36,916 bases of DNA from Bacteroidota bacterium. GTDB taxonomy: Bacteria; Bacteroidota; Bacteroidia; NS11-12g; UBA955. The stretch is taken from assembly GCA_005798825.1 (NCBI GenBank), contig SYIL01000040.1, positions 1 through 36,916 on the forward strand, given 5' to 3'. The position numbers and the translations under genes are program-made. Under the pieces are notes generated by a model. The model was given only the letters and a program-made list of their open reading frames with translations, did not search any database and was not told where the DNA came from. Positions 8,985 to 17,539 of the stretch are shown here, in pieces. The first letter of the stretch is position 1. Every line of letters begins with the position of its first letter.

Positions 8985-9509
8985 GTGAATTTACAGTTGA
9001 TTAAGGCAAGTGCCGATAATATTTTTACAATACAAGCCCTTGCAAGCAGAATTTGGCAAGTAGCCTACCTTCCCATCATAGGTCAGAAACAAATTGATTA
9101 CATGTTGCAGATGATGTATTCGTCGGATGCAATGCGCCAGCAAATGGAGAGAGGGCATCAATTTTATCTGATTCAAGCGGAAGGAGAAAATCTGGGTTTT
9201 ATGGCTATAGAGTTAAACAATCAAATCAGTGGGCAATCGGTCCTAGAACGCGAATTGTTTATTCATAAATTTTACATAGACAATGGGAAGCAGAGAAGTG
9301 GGATTGGCAGTAAAATATTTGCATTGATGTTGGAATCGCAATCCATTGTATCAGAAGTACGATTGCAGGTGAATAGACTCAACTATAAAGCAATTAATTT
9401 TTATTTCAAATTGGGATTTGTGATCGAAAAAGTGGCTGATTTTGATATTGGCGGGGGTTATTTCATGAACGATTTTATCATGCTGTGGCGAAGAAATAGA
9501 CAGGTTTGA
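8985..9509 (+). CDS. GNAT-family N-acetyltransferase
   Basis: 174 aa. It carries the GNAT core: a beta4 strand (ELFIHKFYIDN), the pyrophosphate-binding loop GKQRSGIGSKIF (residues 101-112), and the C-terminal NRLNYKAINFYFKLGFVIEK motif in which Asn and Tyr normally contact acetyl-CoA. The start is GTG at 8985; the ATG at 8969 is out of frame. Overall it resembles small-molecule or protein-N-terminal acetyltransferases of the RimI-like group, but the acceptor cannot be predicted. It sits 34 bp upstream of the ABC-F gene on the same strand and could be co-transcribed with it. Confidence 0.85.
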   Translation: MNLQLIKASADNIFTIQALASRIWQVAYLPIIGQKQIDYMLQMMYSSDAMRQQMERGHQFYLIQAEGENLGFMAIELNNQISGQSVLERELFIHKFYIDNGKQRSGIGSKIFALMLESQSIVSEVRLQVNRLNYKAINFYFKLGFVIEKVADFDIGGGYFMNDFIMLWRRNRQV

Positions 9510-9543
9510 TTTTTACAACAGTGGTTTGTTTGTTCTGGGCTGC

Positions 9544-11508
9544 ATGTCTTACCTTTGCCGCGTGTTAGCATTAAACGATTTTTCTTTTGAATTTGCGGGC
9601 CGATATTTGTTTAAGCAGGCTTCTTGGCATATTAAACCAAGTGAAAAAATCGGATTGGTTGGTTTGAACGGAACAGGCAAATCCACCTTATTGCGCCTAA
9701 TTTCAGGGGGGTTTGAATTGCGAGAAGGCACGTTTTCAAAACCTTCAGATTTGCGCATCGGTTTTTTGAATCAAGATTTGTTGAGCATGGATATCGGTGA
9801 TAGTGTGCGCGAGGTTGTGTTGAGTGGTCGGGATGATTTGGTGCAACTTGAAAAGGATATCGAACGCTTAATCGAAAAAATCGAGGTGGCATATGACGAC
9901 GAAACCATGCAACGATTGTCGGATGCCCAAGAGCGATTTGGTTCTTTGGGTGGATACGAGTGGCATGCTGAAGGCGATAAAATATTGGAAGGTTTGGGTT
10001 TTCCAACCAGCAGTTTGGCGCGTTCATTGCGTGAATTTTCGGGTGGATGGCGTATGCGTGCCATGTTGGGGAAATTGTTACTGCAAGCCCCCGACCTATT
10101 GCTGTTAGACGAACCCACCAACCATTTAGATTTGCCAACTATACAATGGTTGGAAGAATATCTTGCCAATTATGAGGGTACTTATGTAATTGTATCGCAT
10201 GATCCCTACTTTTTGGATCGAACCGTAAACCGCGTTGCCGAAGTCGCACACCAACAAGTATTTCACTACAAAGGCAATTTTTCTGATTACCTCGAACAAA
10301 AAGAAGAGCGCGATGCACTGATGATGCGCAAATACGAGAACCAACAAGATTATATCAAGCAGCAGATGAAATTCATCTCTCGCTTTCGTGCCAAAGCCAG
10401 CAAAGCAACCGCGGTTCAGAGCCGTGTTAAGATGCTGGATAAAATTGATAAGATAGAATTGAGGCAAGATGAAAAGCGCGATTTTGATATTCGTTTTAAC
10501 ATCAGGGTGGCCCCAGGCAAGGTGATTGCTGATTTGCGTGGCGTTACAAAAGCGTATGACGAATTGGAGATTTTAAAAGCCTCTACAGCTAAAATCATTC
10601 GCGGCGATAAAATCGCTTTGGTTGGGGCTAACGGAAAAGGGAAATCCACCTTGCTTCGCATGATTTTTGGAAGTGAACCCTGTGGAGGTATAATTGAAGC
10701 GGGATGGAATGTGGAAGCGGCTTTTTTTGCCCAACATCAACTAGAGGCATTGAATTTGAAAAATGATTTACTGGGTGAGTTGGGAACCGTGAGCGCAAGT
10801 TATACAGATGGTGAATTACGGACGGTTTTGGGTTGTTTTCTGTTTTCGGGTGATGAGGTTTTTAAAAAAGTAAAAGTACTTTCGGGTGGAGAAAAATCCC
10901 GTTTGGCACTGGCCAAAACATTAATCACTCAATCTAATTTTTTGCTTTTGGATGAGCCTACCAATCACTTAGATATGTTTAGCACCGCGGTTCTGGCAGA
11001 ATCTCTCATTGATTATGTGGGCAGTGCATTGATTGTATCCCATGACAGAAGTTTTATCAATAAAGTTGCCAATAAAATTTGGTGGATAGAAGAAGGTATA
11101 TTGCGAGAATATCCTGGCAATTTTGAAGAGTATAACGAATGGAATAATCAGAGATCAGCCAGTAAAATCAACTTGTCTAAATTACAAGATGGTAAAAAAA
11201 AGCTGGTTTTTACAGCCGAAAAAAGCAATTCTTCACCCGCAGTTTCGGCAGAAAAAAATTTGATAATTGCTAAAAACCAAGTCAAAAAAGTAGAGGATGC
11301 CATGCGTTTAAAAGAAGCTGAGATGCAACAATTAGACGCCGTTCGCATGGGTGTGGAAATGCAATTGCTTTTGCCAGATATCGCCAGTGATTATCAAAAA
11401 CTCGCAGAGTTTACCCAACAATACGAGACTGCAAATCAAGAGTATCTAAGCGCAAAATTGGCATATGAATTGTTTTTTGAAGAGTGGATCCTTTTGCAAG
11501 ATTCTTGA
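9544..11508 (+). CDS. ABC-F family ATPase (ribosome-associated translation factor type)
   Basis: 654 aa with two ATP-binding cassettes and no membrane segments. Cassette 1 has Walker A GLNGTGKS (40-47), signature FSGGWRMR, and LLLLDEPTNHLDLPTIQWLEE with SHDPYF. The ABC-F linker is the lysine/arginine-rich helix pair around RDALMMRKYENQQDYIKQQMKFISRFRAKASKATAVQSR. Cassette 2 has GANGKGKS, LSGGEKSRLALA and LLLDEPTNHLDMFST with SHDRSF. A C-terminal coiled coil follows (about 560-654, KKVEDAMRLKEAEMQQL...). ABC-F proteins bind the ribosomal E site and relieve stalling or confer antibiotic protection; this one looks like a general Uup/EttA-like housekeeping member. The start is uncertain: ATG 9544, or GTG 9562 just before LALNDFSFEF; an upstream TTG at 9526 is less likely. 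Confidence 0.93.
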   Translation: MSYLCRVLALNDFSFEFAGRYLFKQASWHIKPSEKIGLVGLNGTGKSTLLRLISGGFELREGTFSKPSDLRIGFLNQDLLSMDIGDSVREVVLSGRDDLVQLEKDIERLIEKIEVAYDDETMQRLSDAQERFGSLGGYEWHAEGDKILEGLGFPTSSLARSLREFSGGWRMRAMLGKLLLQAPDLLLLDEPTNHLDLPTIQWLEEYLANYEGTYVIVSHDPYFLDRTVNRVAEVAHQQVFHYKGNFSDYLEQKEERDALMMRKYENQQDYIKQQMKFISRFRAKASKATAVQSRVKMLDKIDKIELRQDEKRDFDIRFNIRVAPGKVIADLRGVTKAYDELEILKASTAKIIRGDKIALVGANGKGKSTLLRMIFGSEPCGGIIEAGWNVEAAFFAQHQLEALNLKNDLLGELGTVSASYTDGELRTVLGCFLFSGDEVFKKVKVLSGGEKSRLALAKTLITQSNFLLLDEPTNHLDMFSTAVLAESLIDYVGSALIVSHDRSFINKVANKIWWIEEGILREYPGNFEEYNEWNNQRSASKINLSKLQDGKKKLVFTAEKSNSSPAVSAEKNLIIAKNQVKKVEDAMRLKEAEMQQLDAVRMGVEMQLLLPDIASDYQKLAEFTQQYETANQEYLSAKLAYELFFEEWILLQDS

Positions 11509-11573
11509 GTGGTCCTGCATGCTTATTAAAGTCCGCATTTCAATATTGGTGCTTATTCATTAAGTTTGAGGCA

Positions 11574-12866
11574 ATGAGGCGGGCTATTTTTTTTACAATT
11601 GTATTTTTTTTGGGATTATTGAACAAAGCAGAAGCCAATAAAGATTCAAGTCTTCGGGCATGCAATGCAATTTATGAGTCGGACATTCGAACCATAAGGC
11701 TCTATCAACAAAGCAGTGGTTTTCCTTTTCCAATCATGGGTTTGGGGAGTTCCGATGGATTGGTTCTTGAGTTTGACCAAATTAAAACCGAGCGCGATTT
11801 TTACCAATATACCCTCATTCATTGCGATGCCAAATGGAATCCCACGACGCTATCCCGCACCCAGTTTTTGGATGGTATGGGCTATGAAAATATTGAGATT
11901 GCCCAATTTTCCTCGGGTACCTTGATGCAATATACCCACTATTCTGTTGCGTTACCCAGCGATCAGGTTAAACCAAAATTGAGTGGAAATTATCTTCTTT
12001 TGGTATACCGAAATTTCGACGAAAAAGACATTGTTTTTTCTCGCCGGATGATGGTTGTTGCCAATAAGGGTTCCGTTCAGATGGATGTGATGCAATCGCG
12101 ACAAGTAGAATTGCGCAGTTCGCACCAACAGATCAATTTCATTTTTAGTAAGAATTCCGATTATTTTATGCCCAATGCCATGCAGGATGTAAAAACCGTC
12201 ATTTTGCGCAATGGCGAGTGGAACGATGCCATTGCGGGTTTGAAACCCTTATTTATTGTTGGCAACGATATAAAGTATAACTATCAAATTGGCAACCAAA
12301 TGGATGGATTGAATCAATACCGTTTTTTTGATATTCGTACTTTTAGAAGTTCAACAGCAGGGGTAAAACAGAGATTGAATATTGACAATCAAAAACATGT
12401 GATTTTGGTAAATGATAAGACAAGGCAGTTTGAGCGATATTTCAACTGGGCCGATTATAATGGAAGGGTTTTATACGACAACAGAGATCTACCTACGCCC
12501 CAAGGGACATCCTTTGAAAGTGATTATTGCTTTGTGCATTTTACCGTTTTATCTGAGTCTGAGTTAGCAGATCCGGTATATGTATTTGGCGAATTAAGCG
12601 ATTGGCGCGTGTTGGAGTCGCACCGTATGTATTTCAACCCAGATAAAAAAGCGTATGAAGCGGTTATTCCATTGAAACAGGGTTACTACAACTATATTTA
12701 TGGTGTTTTGAATCCAAAAAACAGCAAGTTACATTTCAATGAATTTGAAGGCAATCATTCTGAAACAGAAAATAATTATATGGTATTGGTATACCATAGA
12801 AATCCTGGAATGGGCTATGATGAGCTAATTGGGTATGGTCTCAAAAACAGCACTTCAGTGAAGTGA
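11574..12866 (+). CDS. Type IX secretion system plug protein (DUF5103)
   Basis: 430 aa from ATG 11574, which places a signal peptide (MRRAIFFTIVFFLGLLNKAEA) at the N-terminus; a frame opening at 11484 would overlap the ABC-F end and hide it. The DUF5103 blocks are clear: YTLIHCDAKWNPTTLSRTQFLDGMGYENIE, YTHYSVALP, LSGNYLLLVYRN, FSRRMMVV, VKTVILRNGEWNDAIAGLKPLF, QYRFFDIRTFR, DYCFVHFTV, VYVFGELSDW and LKQGYYNYIYGV. In the T9SS translocon, the Plug protein closes the periplasmic opening of the SprA/Sov channel when PorV is absent. It implies a T9SS in this organism, in line with the surface protein at the left edge. No other por/spr gene is present here. It ends 1 nt before the convergent GT-C gene. 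Confidence 0.9.
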   Translation: MRRAIFFTIVFFLGLLNKAEANKDSSLRACNAIYESDIRTIRLYQQSSGFPFPIMGLGSSDGLVLEFDQIKTERDFYQYTLIHCDAKWNPTTLSRTQFLDGMGYENIEIAQFSSGTLMQYTHYSVALPSDQVKPKLSGNYLLLVYRNFDEKDIVFSRRMMVVANKGSVQMDVMQSRQVELRSSHQQINFIFSKNSDYFMPNAMQDVKTVILRNGEWNDAIAGLKPLFIVGNDIKYNYQIGNQMDGLNQYRFFDIRTFRSSTAGVKQRLNIDNQKHVILVNDKTRQFERYFNWADYNGRVLYDNRDLPTPQGTSFESDYCFVHFTVLSESELADPVYVFGELSDWRVLESHRMYFNPDKKAYEAVIPLKQGYYNYIYGVLNPKNSKLHFNEFEGNHSETENNYMVLVYHRNPGMGYDELIGYGLKNSTSVK

Positions 12867-12867
12867 T

Positions 12868-14664
12868 TTAGTGCCCGCTGGTAATCTTCAACATCGCAGG
12901 TTTTGTGAGTGTCCGCCAGGCCGTATTGCTTGGAATTTTGTATAGATATAGTCCGTTGTAGGTATGTCCAAAAGAAGCGGTAAATGCCCATTGGGGTTTA
13001 ATCAAAAGGCTATCAATGGTTTGGAGAAAGGGCAATTGTTTGGGACGTACTCGGGAAAGAAAATACCTCGGTATATTGGGGTTGAAAGGATAATGTTGGG
13101 GGTAAAATTCGAATCCATAAGTCCAATGCTTGGCTTGTGGTGTTTGGGCCAGCCAGTATTCTGCAATAGGCTCACCGAGAATTTCACCCCCACCCATTTG
13201 GTTGAGATTCTTATTCAAGAATTCGATGGCCGTGCTAGGATTTCTTTCAGGACCTTGCAAAATAGCCACAGTGTGACGGATTGCAAATGGAAATATCAGT
13301 AAAATAAGGACTATTCCAATGAGTAATTTACGCAAAAAAAGTAGGGTCCATTCGGGAAATAAATTCGCGATAGAAAACCAAGATCGGGTATGAATGACAT
13401 CGGGAATCCCCCCCCTAACCTTGGATTTTTGGGTAGTAAATAACACTACAAATACCAATAGTCCCAGCATGTTTTGAATTGGATAATAGCGGTGTTGTGG
13501 AGCAAGTAGTATTGCTACAGGAATCGAAAATGATAGAAATAGCAATGGAATCAGTGTATAAACGCCTTGCATGTAATGGTGAGATACGCGGTTTTTATTC
13601 AATATATTTTTCCAAAATGTGGGTAGGGATTTGTATTGTTTGAATAACAAATAGAAGGAGGCTATCCAGGCCATAAAATGCAAAACAAGCGTGTAGGGCT
13701 GTTCGAGGGTATAGGGGATAAAGCGGGTATAAAAAAAATCGACAATATTTTTGAAGATAGAATTTGCTTGGTGCTCTTGGGCTTGGAAGGAAATTTGTGC
13801 AATTAGGTTGTGCCATTCGGGCTTAACACTCACCCAAAAAAGAACGAACGGGGCAAACAATCCAACAAATAAAGACACTATAGAAAGCCTATTTTGGCGA
13901 TTTTCTGGCTGGATACATATGTTGATTAACCACAGGCTGGATATAAAAACCATCGGCCAAGTATACAAGTGGGCCATGGTCAGAGATCCTACAACCAAAC
14001 CAAGAAAGCCCATCTGTTTGGCGAATGCAAAGGGTTTATTTTTTTGAATCCAATCCATACCCGATTGCACAGGCGATGGTAATTTCTGAATACCATAAAT
14101 CAAACTCAATACCAACAGCATTACCAATATTTCGACCCGCATACTTCTGGAGATTTCGGCTGTCGATTTGTCTAAAAGAAAAAAGGCTGTCATCACCAAC
14201 GAGAACACAAATGGGGTTCGGGTACTATTTAAACCATGAATTGCAGATTTTGAGGAGGTATTCGTGGCAGGGATTTTGGGAATTTTACGGGGATTTAAAA
14301 TGGCCAAAACGATGCAATAAAAAAGATAGCCCGAAATTAGTTGAAACAGTAAAAAAGGCAATCGAACCATCCATATACTGTTGCCAACAAAAAGCCAAAG
14401 CGTATGCCAGCCTTCGATAAGCGGGGGATAGCTCAAGAAATGAGTTTCGGCACCTGGGTTTGGCCATAAACAAGATGCGTATTCGCCTGTGGTATGCCAA
14501 ACCAAGGCGGGGTCCAAATTTTGGACTTCATCGGTCCAAGCAATCGGTAATCGGTCGAGGTTTATCAAACCCACCAATCCATAAATTCCCAAGAGCAACC
14601 CTATCCATCGTTTTGGGGAAATCAATTTTTGGAGGTCATGGGTTTGAATGGGCAACCATTTCAT
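12868..14664 (-). CDS. GT-C fold membrane glycosyltransferase (PMT/ArnT-like)
   Basis: 598 aa with about 11-13 predicted transmembrane helices. The first extracytoplasmic loop has AWTDEVQNLDPAL (D45-E46), the acidic motif that marks PMT/ArnT/GT39-83 glycosyltransferases using polyprenyl-phosphate sugars. It is followed by FLSYPPLIEGWHTLW and a second acidic/aromatic loop (STAEISRSMRVEILVML), which fits the usual second motif. The C-terminal part is a soluble domain (ERNPSTAIEFLNKNL...GEILGEPIAEYWLA). It probably transfers a sugar to an extracytoplasmic lipid, glycan or protein; donor and acceptor are unknown. It stands alone between convergent genes. An 8-C run within the coding sequence (13408-13415 on the plus strand) could be slippage-prone, but the frame is intact. 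Confidence 0.78.
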   Translation of the reverse strand: MKWLPIQTHDLQKLISPKRWIGLLLGIYGLVGLINLDRLPIAWTDEVQNLDPALVWHTTGEYASCLWPNPGAETHFLSYPPLIEGWHTLWLFVGNSIWMVRLPFLLFQLISGYLFYCIVLAILNPRKIPKIPATNTSSKSAIHGLNSTRTPFVFSLVMTAFFLLDKSTAEISRSMRVEILVMLLVLSLIYGIQKLPSPVQSGMDWIQKNKPFAFAKQMGFLGLVVGSLTMAHLYTWPMVFISSLWLINICIQPENRQNRLSIVSLFVGLFAPFVLFWVSVKPEWHNLIAQISFQAQEHQANSIFKNIVDFFYTRFIPYTLEQPYTLVLHFMAWIASFYLLFKQYKSLPTFWKNILNKNRVSHHYMQGVYTLIPLLFLSFSIPVAILLAPQHRYYPIQNMLGLLVFVVLFTTQKSKVRGGIPDVIHTRSWFSIANLFPEWTLLFLRKLLIGIVLILLIFPFAIRHTVAILQGPERNPSTAIEFLNKNLNQMGGGEILGEPIAEYWLAQTPQAKHWTYGFEFYPQHYPFNPNIPRYFLSRVRPKQLPFLQTIDSLLIKPQWAFTASFGHTYNGLYLYKIPSNTAWRTLTKPAMLKITSGH

Positions 14665-14728
14665 AATGTATGTTACAATTGTCTTTGTTTGAAATGAATA
14701 TATCCTTTTCCACGACTGCCCAGTCGGA

Positions 14729-15220
14729 CTACTCGAAGCGAATCAAAACAAGGTTTTTATCAACGGCTTGCCCTTTGGATATTTCGATTGTGGATATAAC
14801 CCCCGCAGTGGGTGATTTGATGGCATTTTCCATTTTCATGGCTTCCAACACCAATAATGTTTCACCCAATTCTACGCGTTGTCCTGGAGTCACCAGAATA
14901 TCCAATACCAAACCGGGCATCGGCGCTTTTAGCAATGAAATTTTGGATAGCGCGGCATTTTCTAAACCCATCGATTTTAGCAATTCATCCATTGGTTCGG
15001 TAATCGATGCCACATAATTGTAGTTTTTGTATTGCAGCGTAACAGTTTTGGCTTGCCGATCAATACCAAGACAGCGCAACTCGATCGTTTGGCTTGGGCT
15101 TTGGACCAGGAGGGTGTTGGCGTCTTGGAAAATAAAGGCAATAGATGCTGCATTGTCAGTAACCCATTGATTGTCTTTTTTTACCAGGGCAATACTCCGG
15201 TTTTGAATATCAACTTTCAT
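14729..15220 (-). CDS. Biotin carboxyl carrier protein (biotin/lipoyl-attachment domain)
   Basis: 163 aa. The C-terminal ~70 residues are a biotinyl domain: APMPGLVLDILVTPGQRVELGETLLVLEAMKMEN, with the acceptor lysine K129 in EAMKMEN. The N-terminal ~75 residues are a beta-rich region typical of the free-standing carrier subunits of acyl-CoA (propionyl-/methylmalonyl-CoA) carboxylases or decarboxylases in Bacteroidota. It carries the carboxyl-biotin between a biotin carboxylase and a carboxyltransferase; neither partner is in this window. The gene follows the polyprenyl synthase after 2 nt, so the two are almost certainly co-transcribed, although their pathways are not obviously linked. Confidence 0.88.
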   Translation of the reverse strand: MKVDIQNRSIALVKKDNQWVTDNAASIAFIFQDANTLLVQSPSQTIELRCLGIDRQAKTVTLQYKNYNYVASITEPMDELLKSMGLENAALSKISLLKAPMPGLVLDILVTPGQRVELGETLLVLEAMKMENAIKSPTAGVISTIEISKGQAVDKNLVLIRFE

Positions 15221-15222
15221 GG

Positions 15223-16194
15223 TTATTGGGTTCTTTCAATTACAAAATTAACCAGTTTTTGAAGACTTTGTTTGTGATGTTTCTCGGCGGGTATAGATTC
15301 CAAAATTTCAAAAGCCCGATCTCGGAATTCCTCCATTTTACCTCTAGAGTATGACATTCCTCCGTGGGCGGTAATGAACGATACAATATCCTTTATTTTT
15401 TGCTCGTTATTGCCTTCGCTGCGAATGAGTTTTTTTATCTTCTGGACATCCCTGTTGCTGGCTTTTGAAAAAGCATGAATGATGGGCAGGGTTAGTTTGC
15501 GCCCCTTGATATCTATTCCAGACGGTTTTCCGGTTTTATTATCTCCAAAATCGAATAGGTCGTCGCGTATTTGAAATGCCAATCCAACCTGCTCGCCAAA
15601 ATTGCGCATATGTTTCTGTAATTCCGTATCGAGAGTGGTTGAGGCTGCGCCAATTTCACAACAGCATGCAAATAATGAAGCTGTTTTTTGTTTGATAATA
15701 TGAAAATAAGCATCTTCCGTAACATTCATGAAACGAGAACGCTCTAATTGCTGTAACTCACCCTCGCTCATATCTTTTACTGCTGTAGAAAGTATTTCGA
15801 GCATGTCGAAATCTCGGTGTTCAACAGCAAGCAACAATCCTTGTGAAAGCAAATAATCACCTACCAATACCGAAATTTTATTTTTCCAGAGCGCGTTGAT
15901 ACTCCAAAATCCCCGGCGTTGAAAACTGTCATCTACTACATCATCATGCACGAGGCTGGCAGTGTGCAACAATTCTACCAGAGAAGCCCCCCTGTAGGTT
16001 CTGATATTAATATCTCCAAATAATTTGGCAGCATACATAACAAATAGCGGTCGAATTTGCTTCCCCTTTTGTTTGATGATATAGGATAAGATTGTGTTTA
16101 AAAGGGGTAAGCGTGTTTTCATGCTCTGTTTGAACATGAATTCGAAGGCCTTGAGCTCTTTTTCTATGGGAATTTTTAGTTCGTTTATCGACAC
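15223..16194 (-). CDS. Polyprenyl diphosphate synthase (trans-isoprenyl, long-chain)
   Basis: 323 aa starting at GTG 16194. It has the two Asp-rich motifs of trans-prenyltransferases: LLHTASLVHDDVVDDSFQRRG (DDVVDD at 84-89) and FQIRDDLFDF. The GKQIRPL motif (residues 44-50) and a lysine-rich late region (GRKLTLPIIHA) are also present. It condenses isopentenyl diphosphate onto allylic diphosphates to make the heptaprenyl/octaprenyl side chain of menaquinone, or a related carrier chain. Product length cannot be read reliably. A TACCTTTG box at 16211-16218 lies 16 nt upstream of the GTG and supports this start. First gene of an operon with the biotin carrier. Divergent from the thioredoxin-like lipoprotein gene with overlapping promoters. 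Confidence 0.92.
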   Translation of the reverse strand: MSINELKIPIEKELKAFEFMFKQSMKTRLPLLNTILSYIIKQKGKQIRPLFVMYAAKLFGDINIRTYRGASLVELLHTASLVHDDVVDDSFQRRGFWSINALWKNKISVLVGDYLLSQGLLLAVEHRDFDMLEILSTAVKDMSEGELQQLERSRFMNVTEDAYFHIIKQKTASLFACCCEIGAASTTLDTELQKHMRNFGEQVGLAFQIRDDLFDFGDNKTGKPSGIDIKGRKLTLPIIHAFSKASNRDVQKIKKLIRSEGNNEQKIKDIVSFITAHGGMSYSRGKMEEFRDRAFEILESIPAEKHHKQSLQKLVNFVIERTQ

Positions 16195-16200
16195 GCTTAT

Positions 16201-16230
16201 TTTGTAATTACAAAGGTAATAATATCTTTG
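16201..16230 (+). promoter_or_regulatory. Promoter TTTG-N18-TATCTTTG for the lipoprotein gene
   Basis: TTTG (16201-16204) and TATCTTTG (16223-16230) are separated by 18 bp, matching both elements of the Bacteroidota housekeeping promoter. The GTG start is 32 nt past the -7 box. Confidence 0.6.
16211..16218 (-). promoter_or_regulatory. -7 box TACCTTTG for the polyprenyl synthase operon
   Basis: Exact TAnnTTTG match on the reverse strand, 16 nt before the GTG at 16194. It lies inside the spacer of the divergent promoter (16201-16230), so the two RNA polymerase sites overlap physically. No good -33 element was found for this direction. Confidence 0.5.
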
Positions 16231-16262
16231 TCTGTAAGAGAATTTAGCAGTATTTTGCTTCA

Positions 16263-17009
16263 GTGAAACGTGGAATTGGCATTGTACTTTTGGTTTTTAT
16301 TTTACAAGGATGTAAATTCTTAGACAAAGGAATGAACAATAGTTTTCCTGTTGAACCAATTCGTCTTCAAGGGAATTTGTTGCAAGTCGACTTACCCCAA
16401 AAAGAGAGCTTGGGTCTCGTTGCCCAGCACCGGACACTGTATTATATGAAAGAGCAATTGCAGAAAATGCATGCAGGGAGTGGTGAGTTTAAAACCCATT
16501 CGGATTCTGTTTCCCGAGCTGATGCCGGAGTTTTTTTGATGGAGTTTGAAAATGAGTATATGCAGTATATACCCAATGAAGCGGTATTAAAAACCCTACG
16601 TCTGAGAATTGCCCGAGATTTCGCTGTCCAAGATGCTCATTCTCAAACAACAGATTCAAGTCAGAAGATATATCATTTAAAGGCGATTGGAGGCAATTGG
16701 TGTTCAGATACCCGCACTGGCCTTCCCAGATTGTGCAAGATTCTTGATATGCTTTTGCAAGAAGATCCCGGCAATTCTGGATTGTCAAACCATGGGAGCA
16801 TTGTTTTTACCTATGCAATGGTGAACCGAGAATACAAATATATCGGGGTACTACAATATCCGACACACGCCATTACCCGCGTACCTGAGCTTATTGTCGC
16901 AATAGACAGGGGTTTACAGGGTATTCAATCTTGCGGCTCTATTGTTGAGACACCCATTGAATCTTGGGAGGAAGATCTTTTGAAATACATACAGATGTGC
17001 GGACTTTAA
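16263..17009 (+). CDS. Thioredoxin-fold lipoprotein with a single-Cys WCSD motif
   Basis: 248 aa from GTG 16263. The N-terminus is a lipoprotein signal ([17 protein letters not shown], lipobox LQGC, C17). The second half resembles bacterial thioredoxin-like proteins of the 'WCsD' type: [26 protein letters not shown] (C147), then a beta-strand/loop [18 protein letters not shown] in the place of the cis-proline region, and [19 protein letters not shown] at the end. The active site has one Cys (CSDTR) rather than CxxC, so disulfide exchange by a classic dithiol mechanism is unlikely. Two further cysteines occur (PRLCKIL and the C-terminus). Probably membrane-anchored, facing the periplasm. Its TAA overlaps the stop codon of the convergent gene (shared TTAA). 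Fold call is moderately sure; substrate unknown. Confidence 0.68.
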   Translation: MKRGIGIVLLVFILQGCKFLDKGMNNSFPVEPIRLQGNLLQVDLPQKESLGLVAQHRTLYYMKEQLQKMHAGSGEFKTHSDSVSRADAGVFLMEFENEYMQYIPNEAVLKTLRLRIARDFAVQDAHSQTTDSSQKIYHLKAIGGNWCSDTRTGLPRLCKILDMLLQEDPGNSGLSNHGSIVFTYAMVNREYKYIGVLQYPTHAITRVPELIVAIDRGLQGIQSCGSIVETPIESWEEDLLKYIQMCGL

Positions 17010-17539
17010 CGAAAAACGAGTGGGACTTCGTCAAGGTCAATTCTTTCGGCATCCCACAATGACAAGAAATACGCAATGCTAGTATCCAAGCGGCGGCTAA
17101 AGGCCCGGGTTTTTGCATAGAGAACGGCGATTAAAATTAGACACAGTCCAAGCAAAATTAAGGCTCCGGTGTTTTGGGGTATTGGAGAGTGATTTTCGAT
17201 CAAGTCTTTTGCTAAAAAATACAAACACGACAAAATAATCGTACCAAAAAGTAGAAATACCCGTTGATGCGCCCAGGCACCGAGGCTAAGAAAAATAAAC
17301 ATATCATTGTCTGAACCTCGGAATTCTCCGCGGCAAAAGCCAATCATACGTTTTCCTTTTTCAATTGTTTCAAGAGAAAAATCTTGGTCTGTTAAGGAGC
17401 CAAAAAACACCCTAGAATGGTTGTCAGTCTTACGATAATTGGCATCGCTCAAAAAACTCTCACGCATTAGCAGGTCTTTAATTTGAAGCCTATTTTTTTT
17501 GCTCTTTAGTATGATGGTTTTGAATGGGTAGATAAACAT
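17006..17539 (-). CDS. Hypothetical two-transmembrane-helix protein
   Basis: 177 aa from ATG 17539; a TTG four codons upstream (17551) is less likely. I do not recognise a family. The N-terminal ~85 residues are soluble and basic near the start ([19 protein letters not shown]). Two hydrophobic helices follow ([18 protein letters not shown] and [16 protein letters not shown]), separated by a short polar loop ([15 protein letters not shown]). An Arg/Lys-rich stretch ([11 protein letters not shown]) and an acidic tail ([15 protein letters not shown]) end it. Topology would put both termini on the same side, probably the cytoplasm. Convergent with the lipoprotein gene with a 4-bp overlap. No partner genes are evident. 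Confidence 0.6.
   Translation of the reverse strand: MFIYPFKTIILKSKKNRLQIKDLLMRESFLSDANYRKTDNHSRVFFGSLTDQDFSLETIEKGKRMIGFCRGEFRGSDNDMFIFLSLGAWAHQRVFLLFGTIILSCLYFLAKDLIENHSPIPQNTGALILLGLCLILIAVLYAKTRAFSRRLDTSIAYFLSLWDAERIDLDEVPLVFR

Noticed and set aside
9632-10169. Two long minus-strand frames inside the ABC-F gene
   Set aside because: Both are antisense to the first ATPase cassette, which has all expected motifs.
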